Assembly: GCA_022844205.1 (NCBI GenBank)
Contig: JALHMF010000005.1
Coordinates: 158,778-222,777, forward strand
Reading direction: 5' to 3'
Length of the DNA stretch: 64,000 bases
Source: Xanthobacteraceae bacterium
GTDB taxonomy: Bacteria; Pseudomonadota; Alphaproteobacteria; Rhizobiales; Xanthobacteraceae
Below, piece by piece: positions 16,503-25,646 of the stretch. Position 1 is the stretch's first letter. Each line of letters opens with the position of its first letter. The position numbers were made by a program, and so were the translations under genes. Under the pieces are notes generated by a model that had not been told where the DNA came from, did no database searches, and was given only the letters and a program-made list of their open reading frames with translations.

Positions 16503-18446
16503 ATGGTCGCGTTGACCTTTCCCGACGGCGCACGCCGTGAATACCCCGACAACAGCACGGGTTTCGACATCGCGAAGGGGATTTCCCCCTCGCTCGCCAA
16601 ACGCACGGTCGCGATGGCGCTCGATGGCGTGCTCATCGATCTCAACGACAAGATCGAAAAGGACGCGAAGATCGAATTTGTCTCGCGCGACGACCCGCGG
16701 GCACTTGAACTGATCCGCCACGATGCGGCGCATGTGATGGCCGAGGCGGTTCAACAGTTATGGCCCGGCACGCAGGTGACGATCGGCCCGGTGATCGAGA
16801 ACGGTTTTTATTACGACTTTTTTCGCAATGAGCCGTTTACGCCGGAAGATTTGCCCGTCATCGAGAAAACAATGCGCGAGATCATCGCGAAGGATAAACC
16901 CTTCACCAAGGAAATCTGGACGCGCGATCAGGCCAAGAAATTTTTCAAGGATAAAGGCGAGAATTTCAAGGTCGAACTGGTGGATGCGATCCCGCCCGGC
17001 GAGAGCCTGAAAATCTACAAACAGGGCGACTGGCTCGATCTCTGCCGCGGCCCGCACATGACTTCAACGGGCAAGATCGGCAACGCTTTCAAGCTGATGA
17101 AAGTGGCCGGCGCCTATTGGCGCGGCGACGCCAAGAACCCGATGCTGACCCGCATCTACGGCACCGCCTGGCCGGAGCAGAAACAGCTCGATGAATACAT
17201 TCACATGCTGGAGGAAGCGGAGAAGCGCGACCACCGCCGCCTTGGGCGCGAGATGGATCTCTTTCACTTCCAGGAAGACGCGCCGGGGGCGGTGTTCTGG
17301 CACGCGAAAGGCTGGACGCTGTTCGAGACGCTCATTGCCTATATGCGCCGCCGCCAGCAGGAGGCGGGCTACAACGAAGTGAACACACCACAGCTCATGG
17401 ACTCGCAGCTTTGGGTCACGACCGGCCACATGGAAAAGTATCGCGAGATGCTTTTCCTCACCGAGAAGCGCGAGGATGACGAGCGGACGTACACGATCAA
17501 GCCGATGAATTGCCCCGGTCACGTCCAGCTCTTCAAGAACGGGCTGAAGTCTTATCGCGATCTGCCGCTGCGCATTGCCGAGTTCGGCAAGGTGCACCGT
17601 TTCGAGCCGTCGGGCGCGTTGCACGGGCTGATGCGCGTGCGCGCCTTTACGCAGGACGACGCGCATATTTTCGTGACGGAGGAGCAGATCACCGAGGTGT
17701 GCCTCGGCATCCATCATCAGTTGCTGTCGATCTATTCCGACTTCGGCTTCGAGACTGTTGCGATCAAGTTCGCCGACCGCCCGGAAAAGCGCGTCGGCGC
17801 GGACGATGTATGGGACAAGGCGGAAGTCTCCTTGCTCGCGGCGCTGAAGGCGGCGGGCAAACCGTACTCGCACAACAAGGGTGAGGGCGCTTTCTACGGG
17901 CCAAAACTTGAGTACGTGCTGCGCGATGCGATTGGCCGCGACTGGCAATGCGGCACGACGCAAGTGGACCTGAACCTGCCGGGCCGCCTCGGCGCGTTCT
18001 ATATCGCCGCTTCGGGAGAAAAAGTGACGCCGGTGATGATCCATCGCGCGATCTTCGGCTCACTGGAGCGCTTCATCGGAATCCTGATCGAGCAGCATGC
18101 GGGTCACCTGCCGCTGTGGCTCTCCCCGGTGCAGGCGATGGTCTGCACCATCACCTCGGACGCGGACGGCTATGCGGGCGAAGTGCTGGCCGCGGCGAAG
18201 AAAGCCGGCCTGCGGGTGGACGCCGATCTTCGCAACGAGAAGATCAACTACAAGGTCCGCGAACACTCGCTGGCGAAGGTGCCGGTGCTGCTGGTCGTTG
18301 GCAAGAAGGAAAGCGAGAGCCGTTCCGTTTCCATCCGCCGTCTCGGCAGCGAGCAGCAATCGGTGATGCCGCTGGAGGCGGCACTTGCCGCGCTGGCCGC
18401 CGAAGCGACGCCGCCGGATTTGAAAAGGGGGCAGGAAGCGACTTAA
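16503..18446 (+). CDS. thrS: threonyl-tRNA synthetase
   Basis: A 647-residue class II aminoacyl-tRNA synthetase charging tRNA-Thr. Domains in order: TGS (residues 1-60, [23 protein letters not shown]), the editing/second additional domain with the zinc-type HxxxH of [16 protein letters not shown] (near 75) and a distal [10 protein letters not shown] (near 180), then the catalytic core with class II motif 2 ([31 protein letters not shown]), the [10 protein letters not shown] zinc-cysteine segment, and motif 3 ([24 protein letters not shown]). The C-terminal anticodon-binding domain covers about 535-640. Start ATG follows aggag at seven bases. Length is standard. Confidence 0.97.
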   Translation: MVALTFPDGARREYPDNSTGFDIAKGISPSLAKRTVAMALDGVLIDLNDKIEKDAKIEFVSRDDPRALELIRHDAAHVMAEAVQQLWPGTQVTIGPVIENGFYYDFFRNEPFTPEDLPVIEKTMREIIAKDKPFTKEIWTRDQAKKFFKDKGENFKVELVDAIPPGESLKIYKQGDWLDLCRGPHMTSTGKIGNAFKLMKVAGAYWRGDAKNPMLTRIYGTAWPEQKQLDEYIHMLEEAEKRDHRRLGREMDLFHFQEDAPGAVFWHAKGWTLFETLIAYMRRRQQEAGYNEVNTPQLMDSQLWVTTGHMEKYREMLFLTEKREDDERTYTIKPMNCPGHVQLFKNGLKSYRDLPLRIAEFGKVHRFEPSGALHGLMRVRAFTQDDAHIFVTEEQITEVCLGIHHQLLSIYSDFGFETVAIKFADRPEKRVGADDVWDKAEVSLLAALKAAGKPYSHNKGEGAFYGPKLEYVLRDAIGRDWQCGTTQVDLNLPGRLGAFYIAASGEKVTPVMIHRAIFGSLERFIGILIEQHAGHLPLWLSPVQAMVCTITSDADGYAGEVLAAAKKAGLRVDADLRNEKINYKVREHSLAKVPVLLVVGKKESESRSVSIRRLGSEQQSVMPLEAALAALAAEATPPDLKRGQEAT

Positions 18447-18453
18447 TCCTATC

Positions 18454-18560
18454 TGTCATTCCGGGGCGATCCGGAGGACCGGACCCGGAATTCATATTCA
18501 AACTCCGGGATTGTTTCTGGATTCCGGGTTCGCTCGCCTGCGCTCGCGCCCCGGAATGAC
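18454..18560. repeat. intergenic palindromic repeat
   Basis: Outer arms tgtcattccggggc and gccccggaatgaca are a perfect inverted pair around inner modules rich in ccgg/ccgga words and a central ctccggga..tccggg pair. It is the same class as the elements at 5884 and 8794 and lies directly after thrS, where it could also serve as a terminator. Confidence 0.65.
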
Positions 18561-18586
18561 AATAGAGGAAGCGGCGTAAGCGCCAC

Positions 18587-19309
18587 TTACTCCACGCCCA
18601 GCTCCTTGTTGAAATCCGCCGCGATGTCTTTGTTCTCGGCATTGGCGGCGTCGATGTCGGCCTTGCCGCCGCCCTCATCGCCGTTTTTCAGCTTCGCCAT
18701 GCCGCGTCCATAGCGCGACCAGACCCGCTGCGGGTCGAGCTTCAACGCTGTGTCGTAATCGGCGATGGCTTCGCGGAATTTCGTCTGCTTGAAGTAAATA
18801 TCGCCGCGGTTCTCGTGGGCGCGTGCGTGTTGCGGATTGATCTTGATTGCCTGGTTGAAATTGGCGAACGCCTGATTGAAGTCGCCCTTTTCCTGATAGG
18901 CGCGTCCGCGATTGTTGTAGGCGTCGGATTGTTTCGGATCGAGCTGTATGGACGTGGTGTAATCGGCAATCGCGCGGTTATGGTCCGCTTTTTCGGTGTA
19001 GGCGCGCCCGCGGTTGAAAAAAGCGTCGGCATTGGCCGGATCAAACCGGATCGCCTCGTTGTAGTCCGAAATCGCGCGATCGACCTGCGCCTCATCCAGA
19101 AACATCACGCCGCGATTGTAGAAAAGTTCGCCCAATTCCTTGCCGCTGAATTTCCCCGACGTGATGGCGCGCGTGCAGGCTTCGACGGCTTTCTCGCCTT
19201 CGAGATTGGCGCAATCGTCCTTGTCGTCGGCATGGGCACCGCCTGCATCCAGCAAAAAAACGGCCGCGAACAGAAGGACGCGGCAGAACAGAAGTAATGA
19301 CGGAAGCAT
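18587..19309 (-). CDS. secreted tetratricopeptide-repeat protein
   Basis: A 240-residue protein with a signal peptide (residues 1-26, LLLFCRVLLFAAVFLLDAGGAHA) followed by at least four consecutive TPR units from about residue 60: ELFYNRGVMFLDEAQVDRAISDYNEAIRFDPAN, ADAFFNRGRAYTEKADHNRAIADYTTSIQLDPKQ, SDAYNNRGRAYQEKGDFNQAFANFNQAIKINPQH and ARAHENRGDIYFKQTKFREAIADYDTALKLDPQR. The repeats share the NRG and LDP ends. It is probably a periplasmic scaffold for protein contacts; the partner is not evident. Confidence 0.85.
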   Translation of the reverse strand: MLPSLLLFCRVLLFAAVFLLDAGGAHADDKDDCANLEGEKAVEACTRAITSGKFSGKELGELFYNRGVMFLDEAQVDRAISDYNEAIRFDPANADAFFNRGRAYTEKADHNRAIADYTTSIQLDPKQSDAYNNRGRAYQEKGDFNQAFANFNQAIKINPQHARAHENRGDIYFKQTKFREAIADYDTALKLDPQRVWSRYGRGMAKLKNGDEGGGKADIDAANAENKDIAADFNKELGVE

Positions 19310-19388
19310 TGGAGATCCCCGTTCGAAGGCGGGGAGCCTAACGCAGCGAAAGATTGCAGCAAGGGGGGATTATAAAGCCGGTATAAAA

Positions 19389-20507
19389 TCAGTTCTGGCG
19401 GGAGGACTGCTGGCCGGTGATCTGATTCTCGGGACGCGCCAGCACTTCGATCTCGCGGTCGCGGCCGGACTGCACGCGGAAATTTTCCTGATAGGTTTTT
19501 CCGTCGTTGCGGGCGATGGCGACGTACTCGCCTTCAGAGAGCACGACGCTCGGGAATGCACCGATCGATTCCTTGATGGAGTCGCCGCCGGGCGTCAGCA
19601 CCGACCATTGCGTGTTGGCGATCGCTTCGCCGCCGCGCGTGTTCACGAGCTTCAGCGTAATCTGTGCCGCGCGGTGATGCACGGTCGCGTCCGTGAGGCG
19701 GCCCGCCTCGATGCGCACGTCCGCCTGAATGACCGCGTTGCCTTCGCCGAAGGTCGATTGAATATAATAGCTGCCACTCGGCAGGATCACGAGATCGCCG
19801 GGGCTGGCGTTGCGCACCACGGGCGGGCGCTCGGCGCGGCCGCCGGTCAGCGCCTTGCCGCCGCGCGAGAGAAAGCTGCCTTCGTAGACGTCGAATTTCA
19901 GGCGGTGCGACGGAATGAGATTATCCGCGACACGGCCCTGCACGCGCAGGCCGCCGCCCGAAATAATCAACGTTTCCTTGCGGGGCTCGGCGCGAAGCGA
20001 AACGCGCTGCGTAGTGCCCGCCATGCCATAGGAGGCGTGAATGACGTAATCGCCCGGCGCCAGTGCGAACACCGGATAGGCGTCGTTCGATTCCTGCACC
20101 AGTGTCAGCGACGAGGGATTATCGGGGCGCGCGGAAAAAACGCGCCAGTGCAGCGAGCGGGGAATGTAGGGACCGTCGGCGGTGAAACGGGCGGAAAGGG
20201 CGAGCGGCAACCGGCCTTGCGCGATATTCGGAATGCTTTGGTGCGGATCGCGCATCACGGGTGCGGCGACCGGGGGTTGTGCCTGCGGAGCGGCGGGAGC
20301 GGTCTGAGATTCGCGCTGCGGCTGCGGCTGCGGCTGGGGCTGTGCGGGCGGTATTGCGGGGCCGAATGTGGTGGCGGGACCGGTGAATGGCGTCAGTTGC
20401 GCGGAGAGTTGCCCGGTCTGGACAATCAGGAGCGACATCGCGACACCTGCGAACAGCGGCAGGCGTCGGAAAAATCCGTGGCGAACGACCCCGATGGCAG
20501 GCTGCAT
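19389..20507 (-). CDS. secreted protein of unknown function with repeated beta-rich units
   Basis: A 372-residue protein. A signal-anchor segment (residues 14-37, RLPLFAGVAMSLLIVQTGQLSA) is followed by a proline/glutamine-rich linker (about 50-80, PAQPQPQPQPQ). From about residue 100 three related units can be read, each with a 'W/F.V' strand, a 'P......G.Y.....' strand and an aliphatic end: SLHWRVFSARPDN..VFALAPGDYVIHASYG; LKFDVYEGSF..VILPSGSYYIQSTFGEGN; NTQWSVLTPGGD..VVLSEGEYVAIARNDGK. I do not recognise a named domain; a repeated beta-sandwich is likely. It is conserved in style with envelope proteins of Rhizobiales. Nothing in the neighbourhood suggests its job. Confidence 0.7.
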   Translation of the reverse strand: MQPAIGVVRHGFFRRLPLFAGVAMSLLIVQTGQLSAQLTPFTGPATTFGPAIPPAQPQPQPQPQRESQTAPAAPQAQPPVAAPVMRDPHQSIPNIAQGRLPLALSARFTADGPYIPRSLHWRVFSARPDNPSSLTLVQESNDAYPVFALAPGDYVIHASYGMAGTTQRVSLRAEPRKETLIISGGGLRVQGRVADNLIPSHRLKFDVYEGSFLSRGGKALTGGRAERPPVVRNASPGDLVILPSGSYYIQSTFGEGNAVIQADVRIEAGRLTDATVHHRAAQITLKLVNTRGGEAIANTQWSVLTPGGDSIKESIGAFPSVVLSEGEYVAIARNDGKTYQENFRVQSGRDREIEVLARPENQITGQQSSRQN

Positions 20508-20618
20508 GGCGCTATTTCACCCCGCAGCAAGGCGAAAGCAAGTCCGCGAAGGACCGCCCCTTTTTATGCCAAAGTTCCCCCATGCGGGCCGAAAGCCCTT
20601 CCGCTACAAAGCGATGCA

Positions 20619-21182
20619 ATGAAAAACACCGTCGAACTTCTGCAAACCCGCCGCTCGCCCCGAATCCCTGACCTGGTCGAGCCCGGGCCGGGCGAGGATG
20701 AACTCACCACGATTCTCACCATCGCCGCGCGCGTGCCGGACCACGGCAAGCTCGTGCCGTGGCGGTTCATCGTGCTCCGCAAGGATGGCCGTGCCGCGCT
20801 CGCGGAAAAGCTCGCTGCCTGCTTCCGCGTCGATCATGCGGACGCAACCACGGACCAGATCGAGAAGGAACGCTCGCGCTTTGTGAACACACCGCTGATT
20901 GTTGCAGTGGTCTCGCGCGCGGCACCGCATGGCAAAATTCCCGAATGGGAGCAGGTGCTGTCGGCGGGCGCCGCCTGCATGAACCTGATCACCGCCGTGC
21001 ATGCACTGGGGTACGGCGCGAACTGGATTACCGGCTGGACCGCGTATGACCGGAGTTGCCTCGATCTCCTCGGTGTCGCGCCGAATGAGAAAGTCGCGGG
21101 TTACATTCACATCGGCACGCCAACCGCGCCGCTCGAAGACCGCCCGCGCCCGCGACTCGAAGACATCGTGACCAGCCTCTGA
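20619..21182 (+). CDS. nitroreductase family protein
   Basis: A 187-residue FMN-dependent nitroreductase of the short YdjA-like type. It starts at the ATG at 20619 (MKNTVELLQTRRS); the very long open frame upstream is antisense to the preceding gene. Visible family pieces: TRRSPR (FMN phosphate binding), ARVPDHGKLVPWRFIVL, SAGAACMNLITAVHALGYGANWITG and YIHIGTP near the C-terminus. Physiological electron acceptor unknown. The next gene, a flavin reductase-type protein, overlaps its stop by one base, so the two are translationally coupled. Confidence 0.88.
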   Translation: MKNTVELLQTRRSPRIPDLVEPGPGEDELTTILTIAARVPDHGKLVPWRFIVLRKDGRAALAEKLAACFRVDHADATTDQIEKERSRFVNTPLIVAVVSRAAPHGKIPEWEQVLSAGAACMNLITAVHALGYGANWITGWTAYDRSCLDLLGVAPNEKVAGYIHIGTPTAPLEDRPRPRLEDIVTSL

Positions 21183-21787
21183 TGTTTTACGAACCTTCCA
21201 AACGCAATCACGGACTGCCGCACGATCCCTTCAAGGCGATCGTGGCACCACGCCCGATCGGCTGGATCAGTTCGATCAGCGCCAGCGGGCAGGTGAATCT
21301 CGCGCCGTATTCGTTTTTCAATGCCGTTGCCTCGCAGCCCTATCTTGTGATGTTCTCCAGCGAAGGCATGAAGGATTCCGCTGCGAACGTGGCGGAAACA
21401 AAAGAGTTCGTCTGCAATTTCGTAACATGGGATTTGCGCGAGCAGATGAACCAGACTTCAGCGCCGTATCAGAAAGGCGTCAACGAATTCGAGAGAGCGG
21501 GGCTGGAAATGGCGCCCTCAAAACTTGTAAAGCCACCACGTGTCGCGGCATCGCCCTGCGCGTTGGAATGCAGGTTGTTGCAGATCGTCGAACTGAGCGA
21601 TCTGGAAGGCAAACCGCTGCAACGTTTCGCCGTGTTCGGCCAGGTCGTCGGCGTGCATATCGACGATCGCTTCATCAAGAACGGCCTGCTCGACACTGCC
21701 GCGATGAAGCCTGTCAGCCGGGGCGGCTATCACGATTATTCCGTGATGACGGAATCCTTCACGATGATCCGGCCGGAGAAGGCGTGA
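21182..21787 (+). CDS. flavin reductase-like domain protein
   Basis: A 201-residue protein of the flavin reductase-like (FMN-binding split-barrel) family. The N-terminal half has FKAIVAPRPIGWISSIS, then NLAPYSFFNAVASQPYLVMFSS, the segment contacting the flavin, and KEFVCNFVTWDLREQMNQTS. The C-terminal part (VGVHIDDRFIKNGLLD, RGGYHDYSVMTESFTMIRP) is typical of the branch found beside nitroreductases. It probably supplies or uses reduced FMN/FAD together with the upstream enzyme; the reaction is not determined. ATG overlaps the upstream TGA. Confidence 0.88.
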   Translation: MFYEPSKRNHGLPHDPFKAIVAPRPIGWISSISASGQVNLAPYSFFNAVASQPYLVMFSSEGMKDSAANVAETKEFVCNFVTWDLREQMNQTSAPYQKGVNEFERAGLEMAPSKLVKPPRVAASPCALECRLLQIVELSDLEGKPLQRFAVFGQVVGVHIDDRFIKNGLLDTAAMKPVSRGGYHDYSVMTESFTMIRPEKA

Positions 21788-21793
21788 ACTCGT

Positions 21794-21892
21794 TGTCATG
21801 CCCCACGAAGGCGGGGCATCCAGTAAACTCTTCAATTCAAGATTTGGCGCCGGGGTTACTGGATCATCCGCTTTCGCGGATGATGACAAATG
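21794..21892. repeat. intergenic palindromic repeat
   Basis: tgtcatgccccacgaaggcggggcatccagtaa is followed by a short spacer and ttactggatcatccgctttcgcggatgatgaca. Outer arms, two internal hairpins and the 'ccagtaa/ttactgg' inner pair are visible. It sits between the convergent flavin reductase and CoA-ester lyase genes. Confidence 0.65.
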
Positions 21893-22774
21893 TTAGATAA
21901 TTCCTGCTGCCTTCGCCGTTGCCAGCAGCTTTTCCGCGCGGATCAGATGCGGCCGGTCGAGCATGTTGCCATCGACGCCAATGGTGCCGGCACCCGGATT
22001 GGCCGCGAACGCATCGACGATTGCCTGCGCGCGCTTGATCGCTTCGGTGTTCGGCGTGAATACTTCATTGATGATCGCGACCTGCGCGGGATGAATCGCC
22101 ATCTTGCCGTGAAAGCCGTCGCGGCGGGCCTCCTCGGATTCTTTCTTTAAGCCAGCCTCGTCCCGGAAATTCAGATAGGGCGTGTCGATCGCGAGCACGT
22201 TCGCCGCGTGCGCCGCAAAAAGGCCGAGCGCGCGGGCGACCTGATAGGGCGGCGTGTAATCGCCGTTTTCGAGCCGGTAGGTTTCCGCATTCACCGCGAC
22301 GGCGAGGTCGAGTGCCGCCCATGACAGGCCGGTGAGGCGATCACTGGCACCTTTGTAGGTGCCGAGCGTGAAGACGGAGAGCGGCGTCTCCGTGACGAGC
22401 ACCATGACTTTCGTCGAGCCGTCCGGCAGCCCGTGGATCGCCTCGCGCGCGGTAATCTTGGCGTCGAGCAGTACCAAGTCCTGGTGACCGTTGGATTTCG
22501 GCAACAGGATTCCGTCCGGCTTGCCTTCGAGCACGACATCCAGATCGCCGTCGGCCAGACCCGTATCCAGCGAATTGATCCGCACATAGAAGGCAGGGCG
22601 CTTCTTCTCCTTCACCGCCGACTTCAGGAAATCCCGCACCGTCGCCCGCGCGCCGATTTTGGCGGATGGCGCGACCGAGTCTTCCAGATCGAGCAGCAGC
22701 GTATCCGCGCCGCTCGCGAGACATTTGTCGAGCTTCTTCGGACTGTCGCCTGGAACGAACAGCAGCGAGCGCAT
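21893..22774 (-). CDS. CoA-ester lyase of the HpcH/HpaI (CitE-like) family
   Basis: A 293-residue aldolase-type lyase. The start at 22774 (MRSLLFVPGDSPKKLDKCLASGAD) overlaps the upstream MaoC stop (ATGA). Family signatures are RSLLFVPGD, LLLDLEDSV (metal-binding acidic residues), AFYVRINSLDTGLADGDLDVVL, the Glu of VLVTETPLSVF and FHGKMAIHPAQVAIINEVFTP near the C-terminus. Relatives cleave malyl-, methylmalyl- or citryl-CoA; the exact thioester is not evident. Pairing with a MaoC hydratase fits metabolism of a short branched dicarboxyl-CoA, by analogy with mesaconyl-CoA hydratase/methylmalyl-CoA lyase pairs, which is inference. Confidence 0.87.
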   Translation of the reverse strand: MRSLLFVPGDSPKKLDKCLASGADTLLLDLEDSVAPSAKIGARATVRDFLKSAVKEKKRPAFYVRINSLDTGLADGDLDVVLEGKPDGILLPKSNGHQDLVLLDAKITAREAIHGLPDGSTKVMVLVTETPLSVFTLGTYKGASDRLTGLSWAALDLAVAVNAETYRLENGDYTPPYQVARALGLFAAHAANVLAIDTPYLNFRDEAGLKKESEEARRDGFHGKMAIHPAQVAIINEVFTPNTEAIKRAQAIVDAFAANPGAGTIGVDGNMLDRPHLIRAEKLLATAKAAGII

Positions 22775-23256
22775 CAGGCCGGTCGCTTGTTGATGAAGGC
22801 CTGCCGCTTGCATTCGGCGACCAGCGTGCCGTCCTGCTTGAAGGCGCGGTGCAGGAATTCCAGAATTCCGGCCGTCGTGCGCGACTTCGACTCGCGCTTG
22901 CCGAGGACTTCCGTGGTGCAATGAACCGTGTCGCCCTGAAACAACGGGTTGGGGAATTTCACTTCCTGCATGCCCAAATTCGCAATGGTGGTGCCCACCG
23001 TAAGTTCGTTGACCGAAATTCCGATCATCAGGCCAAGCGTGAACAGCGAATTCATCAGCGGCTGGCCGAATTCCGTTTCCTTCTCACAGAAGTCGCGATC
23101 GATGTGCAGCGGCTGCGGATTCAGCGTCATGTTCGAGAACAGCATGTTGTCCATCTCGGTGACGGTACGGCGCAGCCGGTGCTCGTAGATGCGGCCGGTC
23201 TCGAAATCCTCGAAATAGATGCCACCCCTCGGGTGGCGCGCTGGCTCGGCTGCCAT
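22774..23256 (-). CDS. MaoC family (hot-dog) dehydratase
   Basis: A 160-residue hot-dog-fold protein of the MaoC group. The start is MAAEPARHPRGGIYFEDFETGRIYEHRLRRTVTEMD. The catalytic hydratase-2-type segment LNPQPLHIDRDFCEKETEFGQPLMNSLFTLGLM holds the Asp and His used in water addition. GTTIANLGMQEVKFPNPLFQGDTVHCTTEVLGKRESKSR completes the fold. It probably hydrates an enoyl-CoA that the coupled CoA-ester lyase then cleaves or produces. The two genes overlap by one stop/start codon. Confidence 0.87.
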   Translation of the reverse strand: MAAEPARHPRGGIYFEDFETGRIYEHRLRRTVTEMDNMLFSNMTLNPQPLHIDRDFCEKETEFGQPLMNSLFTLGLMIGISVNELTVGTTIANLGMQEVKFPNPLFQGDTVHCTTEVLGKRESKSRTTAGILEFLHRAFKQDGTLVAECKRQAFINKRPA

Positions 23257-23385
23257 CGAATTCTCCCTCGCGTTTCTTGAGCGGCGGATCCCCGGCGCTC
23301 CTTAACCCTTCATTTACCATAAAAGTCCCAAGCTGCCGCCATAGCCCGCGCATCGGCGAATCACGCGGCCGGGCAAGGACAGGCA

Positions 23386-24360
23386 ATGATCCTCGACGCC
23401 CTCACTGGGTCGGGCGAACAGCGCGTCACCTCGGCGATCCGTGCGGCCAGCACATCGACCGGGATGTCGTTCGATTACCTGTTGAAGACCGCCATTCGCG
23501 AATCCGCCCTCGATCCGAAAGCCAAGGCTGCGACGTCCTCCGCGCGCGGCCTGTTCCAGTTCATCGACACGACCTGGCTACAGACGGTGAAAGAAGAGGG
23601 CGCGAATTACGGGCTCAGCCATTATGCCAAGGACATCCAGCGTTCCGAAGACGGCCGCTATTTTGTCGCCGATCCGGCGCGACGCGCGGAAATCCTGAAG
23701 CTGCGCGAAAACCCGGAAGCGGCATCCTACATGGCCGGAGCGTTCGCAAGCCGTAACGCGTCCGAACTCTCCACCGTACTCGGCCGCCAGCCCACATCGG
23801 GCGAGCTTTACATCGCGCATTTCCTGGGTGCCGCGGGCGCCAAGAAATTTCTTACGCTGAATGCGACGCAGCCGGCGTCTGCCGCCGCCAGCGTATTTCC
23901 CGAAGCGGCCGGTGCGAACAAATCCATCTTCTATCGCCGCGACGGCTCGGCGAAATCCGTAGTCGAGGTTTATGCCGGGCTGACCTCACGCCACGATCGC
24001 GCGCCGGCACCCGCGACCGAGGCTGCGAACGCCGTTGCCGCCGTCGTGCCGGTGCAGGGCTCGCAGGCGAAATTCGCGACCGTGGTGACGCCGGACCGTT
24101 TGGCCGGGCGGCAGACGGTGGCGAGCTTCGATTACGCGCCCTATCGCAGCTACTCGAGCTTCACGCCGGAAAACACGCCGGCCTATCGTTCGCTGTATCA
24201 ACCGGGCGGCTCACGCGGGGTTTCGCAGTCGGTGCAGGAATTGTGGAGCCGCGAGGCGAACCCGAAAGTGGCGCTCGTGGATACGAGCAAGGTTATGCGC
24301 GTCGCCGATGTCGTGCAGCCGCAGCCGGGTATTGCTACCGTCGCGAAGCGCAGCAGCTGA
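23386..24360 (+). CDS. lytic transglycosylase (SLT domain) protein
   Basis: A 324-residue protein with an N-terminal SLT lysozyme-like domain (about residues 15-150). The catalytic Glu lies in LLKTAIRESALDPKAKAATSSARGLFQFIDTTWLQTV (the usual E-S then GLFQF pattern), followed by AYIAHFLGAAGAKKFL-like segments (SGELYIAHFLGAAGAKKFL). There is no obvious signal peptide at the annotated start, so export may depend on a distant system or the start may differ. The C-terminal half is low-complexity and tyrosine/alanine-rich. It probably cuts peptidoglycan between MurNAc and GlcNAc. Confidence 0.85.
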   Translation: MILDALTGSGEQRVTSAIRAASTSTGMSFDYLLKTAIRESALDPKAKAATSSARGLFQFIDTTWLQTVKEEGANYGLSHYAKDIQRSEDGRYFVADPARRAEILKLRENPEAASYMAGAFASRNASELSTVLGRQPTSGELYIAHFLGAAGAKKFLTLNATQPASAAASVFPEAAGANKSIFYRRDGSAKSVVEVYAGLTSRHDRAPAPATEAANAVAAVVPVQGSQAKFATVVTPDRLAGRQTVASFDYAPYRSYSSFTPENTPAYRSLYQPGGSRGVSQSVQELWSREANPKVALVDTSKVMRVADVVQPQPGIATVAKRSS

Positions 24361-24366
24361 TCTCTT

Positions 24367-24412
24367 GGGTCATTCCCGGGCGCGTGCATAGCACGCGAGC
24401 CGGAATGACAGA
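24367..24412. repeat. short intergenic palindrome
   Basis: tcattcccgggc and gccggaatgaca flank a gcgtgcatagcacgc hairpin. It is a shortened relative of the 18454 element and lies between the transglycosylase and DUF2336 genes. Confidence 0.5.
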
Positions 24413-24494
24413 GTTAACAAAACCTGAACAATCACAGTGAACGCTTTGTTAAGCGGGTGCGCGGCATCATGCGCCTGCTTCACAGAGCATTTGA

Positions 24495-25637
24495 ATGATC
24501 GTTCGCCAGTTTCTTCGTTGGGTTCAGACGGCCGCTCCCGGCAACCGTGCCGAGGCCACGAGCGCGCTTGCCCGCGCCTATCTGTATTCGGACCTCACGC
24601 CGGACGATCGGCTCGCCGCCGAGGCCGCGATGACGGTGCTGCTTGACGATCCATCGCCGATGGTTCGCCGCGCACTGGCCGATGCGCTGGCCAGTGCCCG
24701 CGAGGCGCCGCATAACGTTATCATTGCGCTTGCCAGCGACCAGCCCGAAATCGCCGAATTCGTCGCCGCCCGCTCGCCGCTGCTCTCCGACGCGGAACTG
24801 ATCGATCTCGCCGCGAGCCAGCATGAGCGCGTGCAGAGCGCCATCGCCTCCCGGATCAACATTTCCCGCGCCGTTGCGGGTGCCGTCGCCGAAGTCGGCA
24901 GTCCCGCCGCCTGTCTCACGCTGATCGAGAATTTCACCGCCGATGTTCCTCTATTTTCTCTCTCGCGCATCGCCGAACGTCACGGGCATCTCGCCGCCGT
25001 GCGCGAAGCGCTGCTCGCGCATGAGCACATCACCGTGGAAATCCGGCAGACGCTGGTCGCAAAACTTTCCGATACGCTCGCCCGCTTCGTCACCCGCAAG
25101 GAATGGATGCCGGAAGACCGCGCCCAGCGCGTCACCCGCGAAGCCTGCGACCGTGCGACGGTGGAAATCGCATCCACCACGAAAGAGGGAGAAGTCGGGG
25201 GACTTGTCCGCCATCTCGTGCAGTCCGAACAACTTACCGGCACGCTGCTTTTGCGCGCGCTGCTTGCGGGCAATCTGCGCTTTCTGATCGAGGCCTTCGC
25301 CGAACTCTCCGGTCTGACGCCGCCGCGCGTCGCCGCCATCATCTCCGACCGCACCGGCAACGGCTTCCGCGCCCTCTATGACAGCACGGGCCTGCCGGCG
25401 AACGCTTACCGCGCGTTCCATTCCGCGCTGGAAGTCATTCACGAAACCGGCTTTGTGGGCGGCTCTTATGGCGCCGCACTGCTCGGCCGCCGCATGGTGG
25501 AGCGCGTGCTCACGCGCTATGAGGGCGCGCCGCAGTGCGAGATCGACTATTTGTTCGCGATGCTCCGCCGCTTTGCAGCCGAAGCCGCGCGCGAGGAAGC
25601 GCGCTACTACACGGCCGACCTGATCGCGGCGGCCTGA
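24495..25637 (+). CDS. DUF2336 domain-containing protein
   Basis: A 380-residue protein of the DUF2336 group, found almost only in Alphaproteobacteria. It consists of HEAT-like helical pairs: TSALARAYLYSDLTPDDRLAAEAAMTVLLDDPSPMVRRALADALASAREAPHNVIIALASDQPEIAEFVAARSP, then further helical repeats to about residue 200 and a C-terminal helical section. Several members are linked to flagellar or chemotaxis-type regulation in other species, but the activity is unknown. Hpt and receiver genes are next to it on the opposite strand, which supports a signalling context. Confidence 0.85.
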   Translation: MIVRQFLRWVQTAAPGNRAEATSALARAYLYSDLTPDDRLAAEAAMTVLLDDPSPMVRRALADALASAREAPHNVIIALASDQPEIAEFVAARSPLLSDAELIDLAASQHERVQSAIASRINISRAVAGAVAEVGSPAACLTLIENFTADVPLFSLSRIAERHGHLAAVREALLAHEHITVEIRQTLVAKLSDTLARFVTRKEWMPEDRAQRVTREACDRATVEIASTTKEGEVGGLVRHLVQSEQLTGTLLLRALLAGNLRFLIEAFAELSGLTPPRVAAIISDRTGNGFRALYDSTGLPANAYRAFHSALEVIHETGFVGGSYGAALLGRRMVERVLTRYEGAPQCEIDYLFAMLRRFAAEAAREEARYYTADLIAAA

Positions 25638-25646
25638 AGAAATTTC

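Noticed and set aside
16282..16533. 83-codon minus-strand frame before thrS
   Set aside because: It runs across the thrS start and ribosome binding site and shows no homology features.
19140..20618. 680-codon N-terminal extension of the nitroreductase
   Set aside because: The extension is antisense to two minus-strand genes; the nitroreductase family starts at the ATG at 20619.
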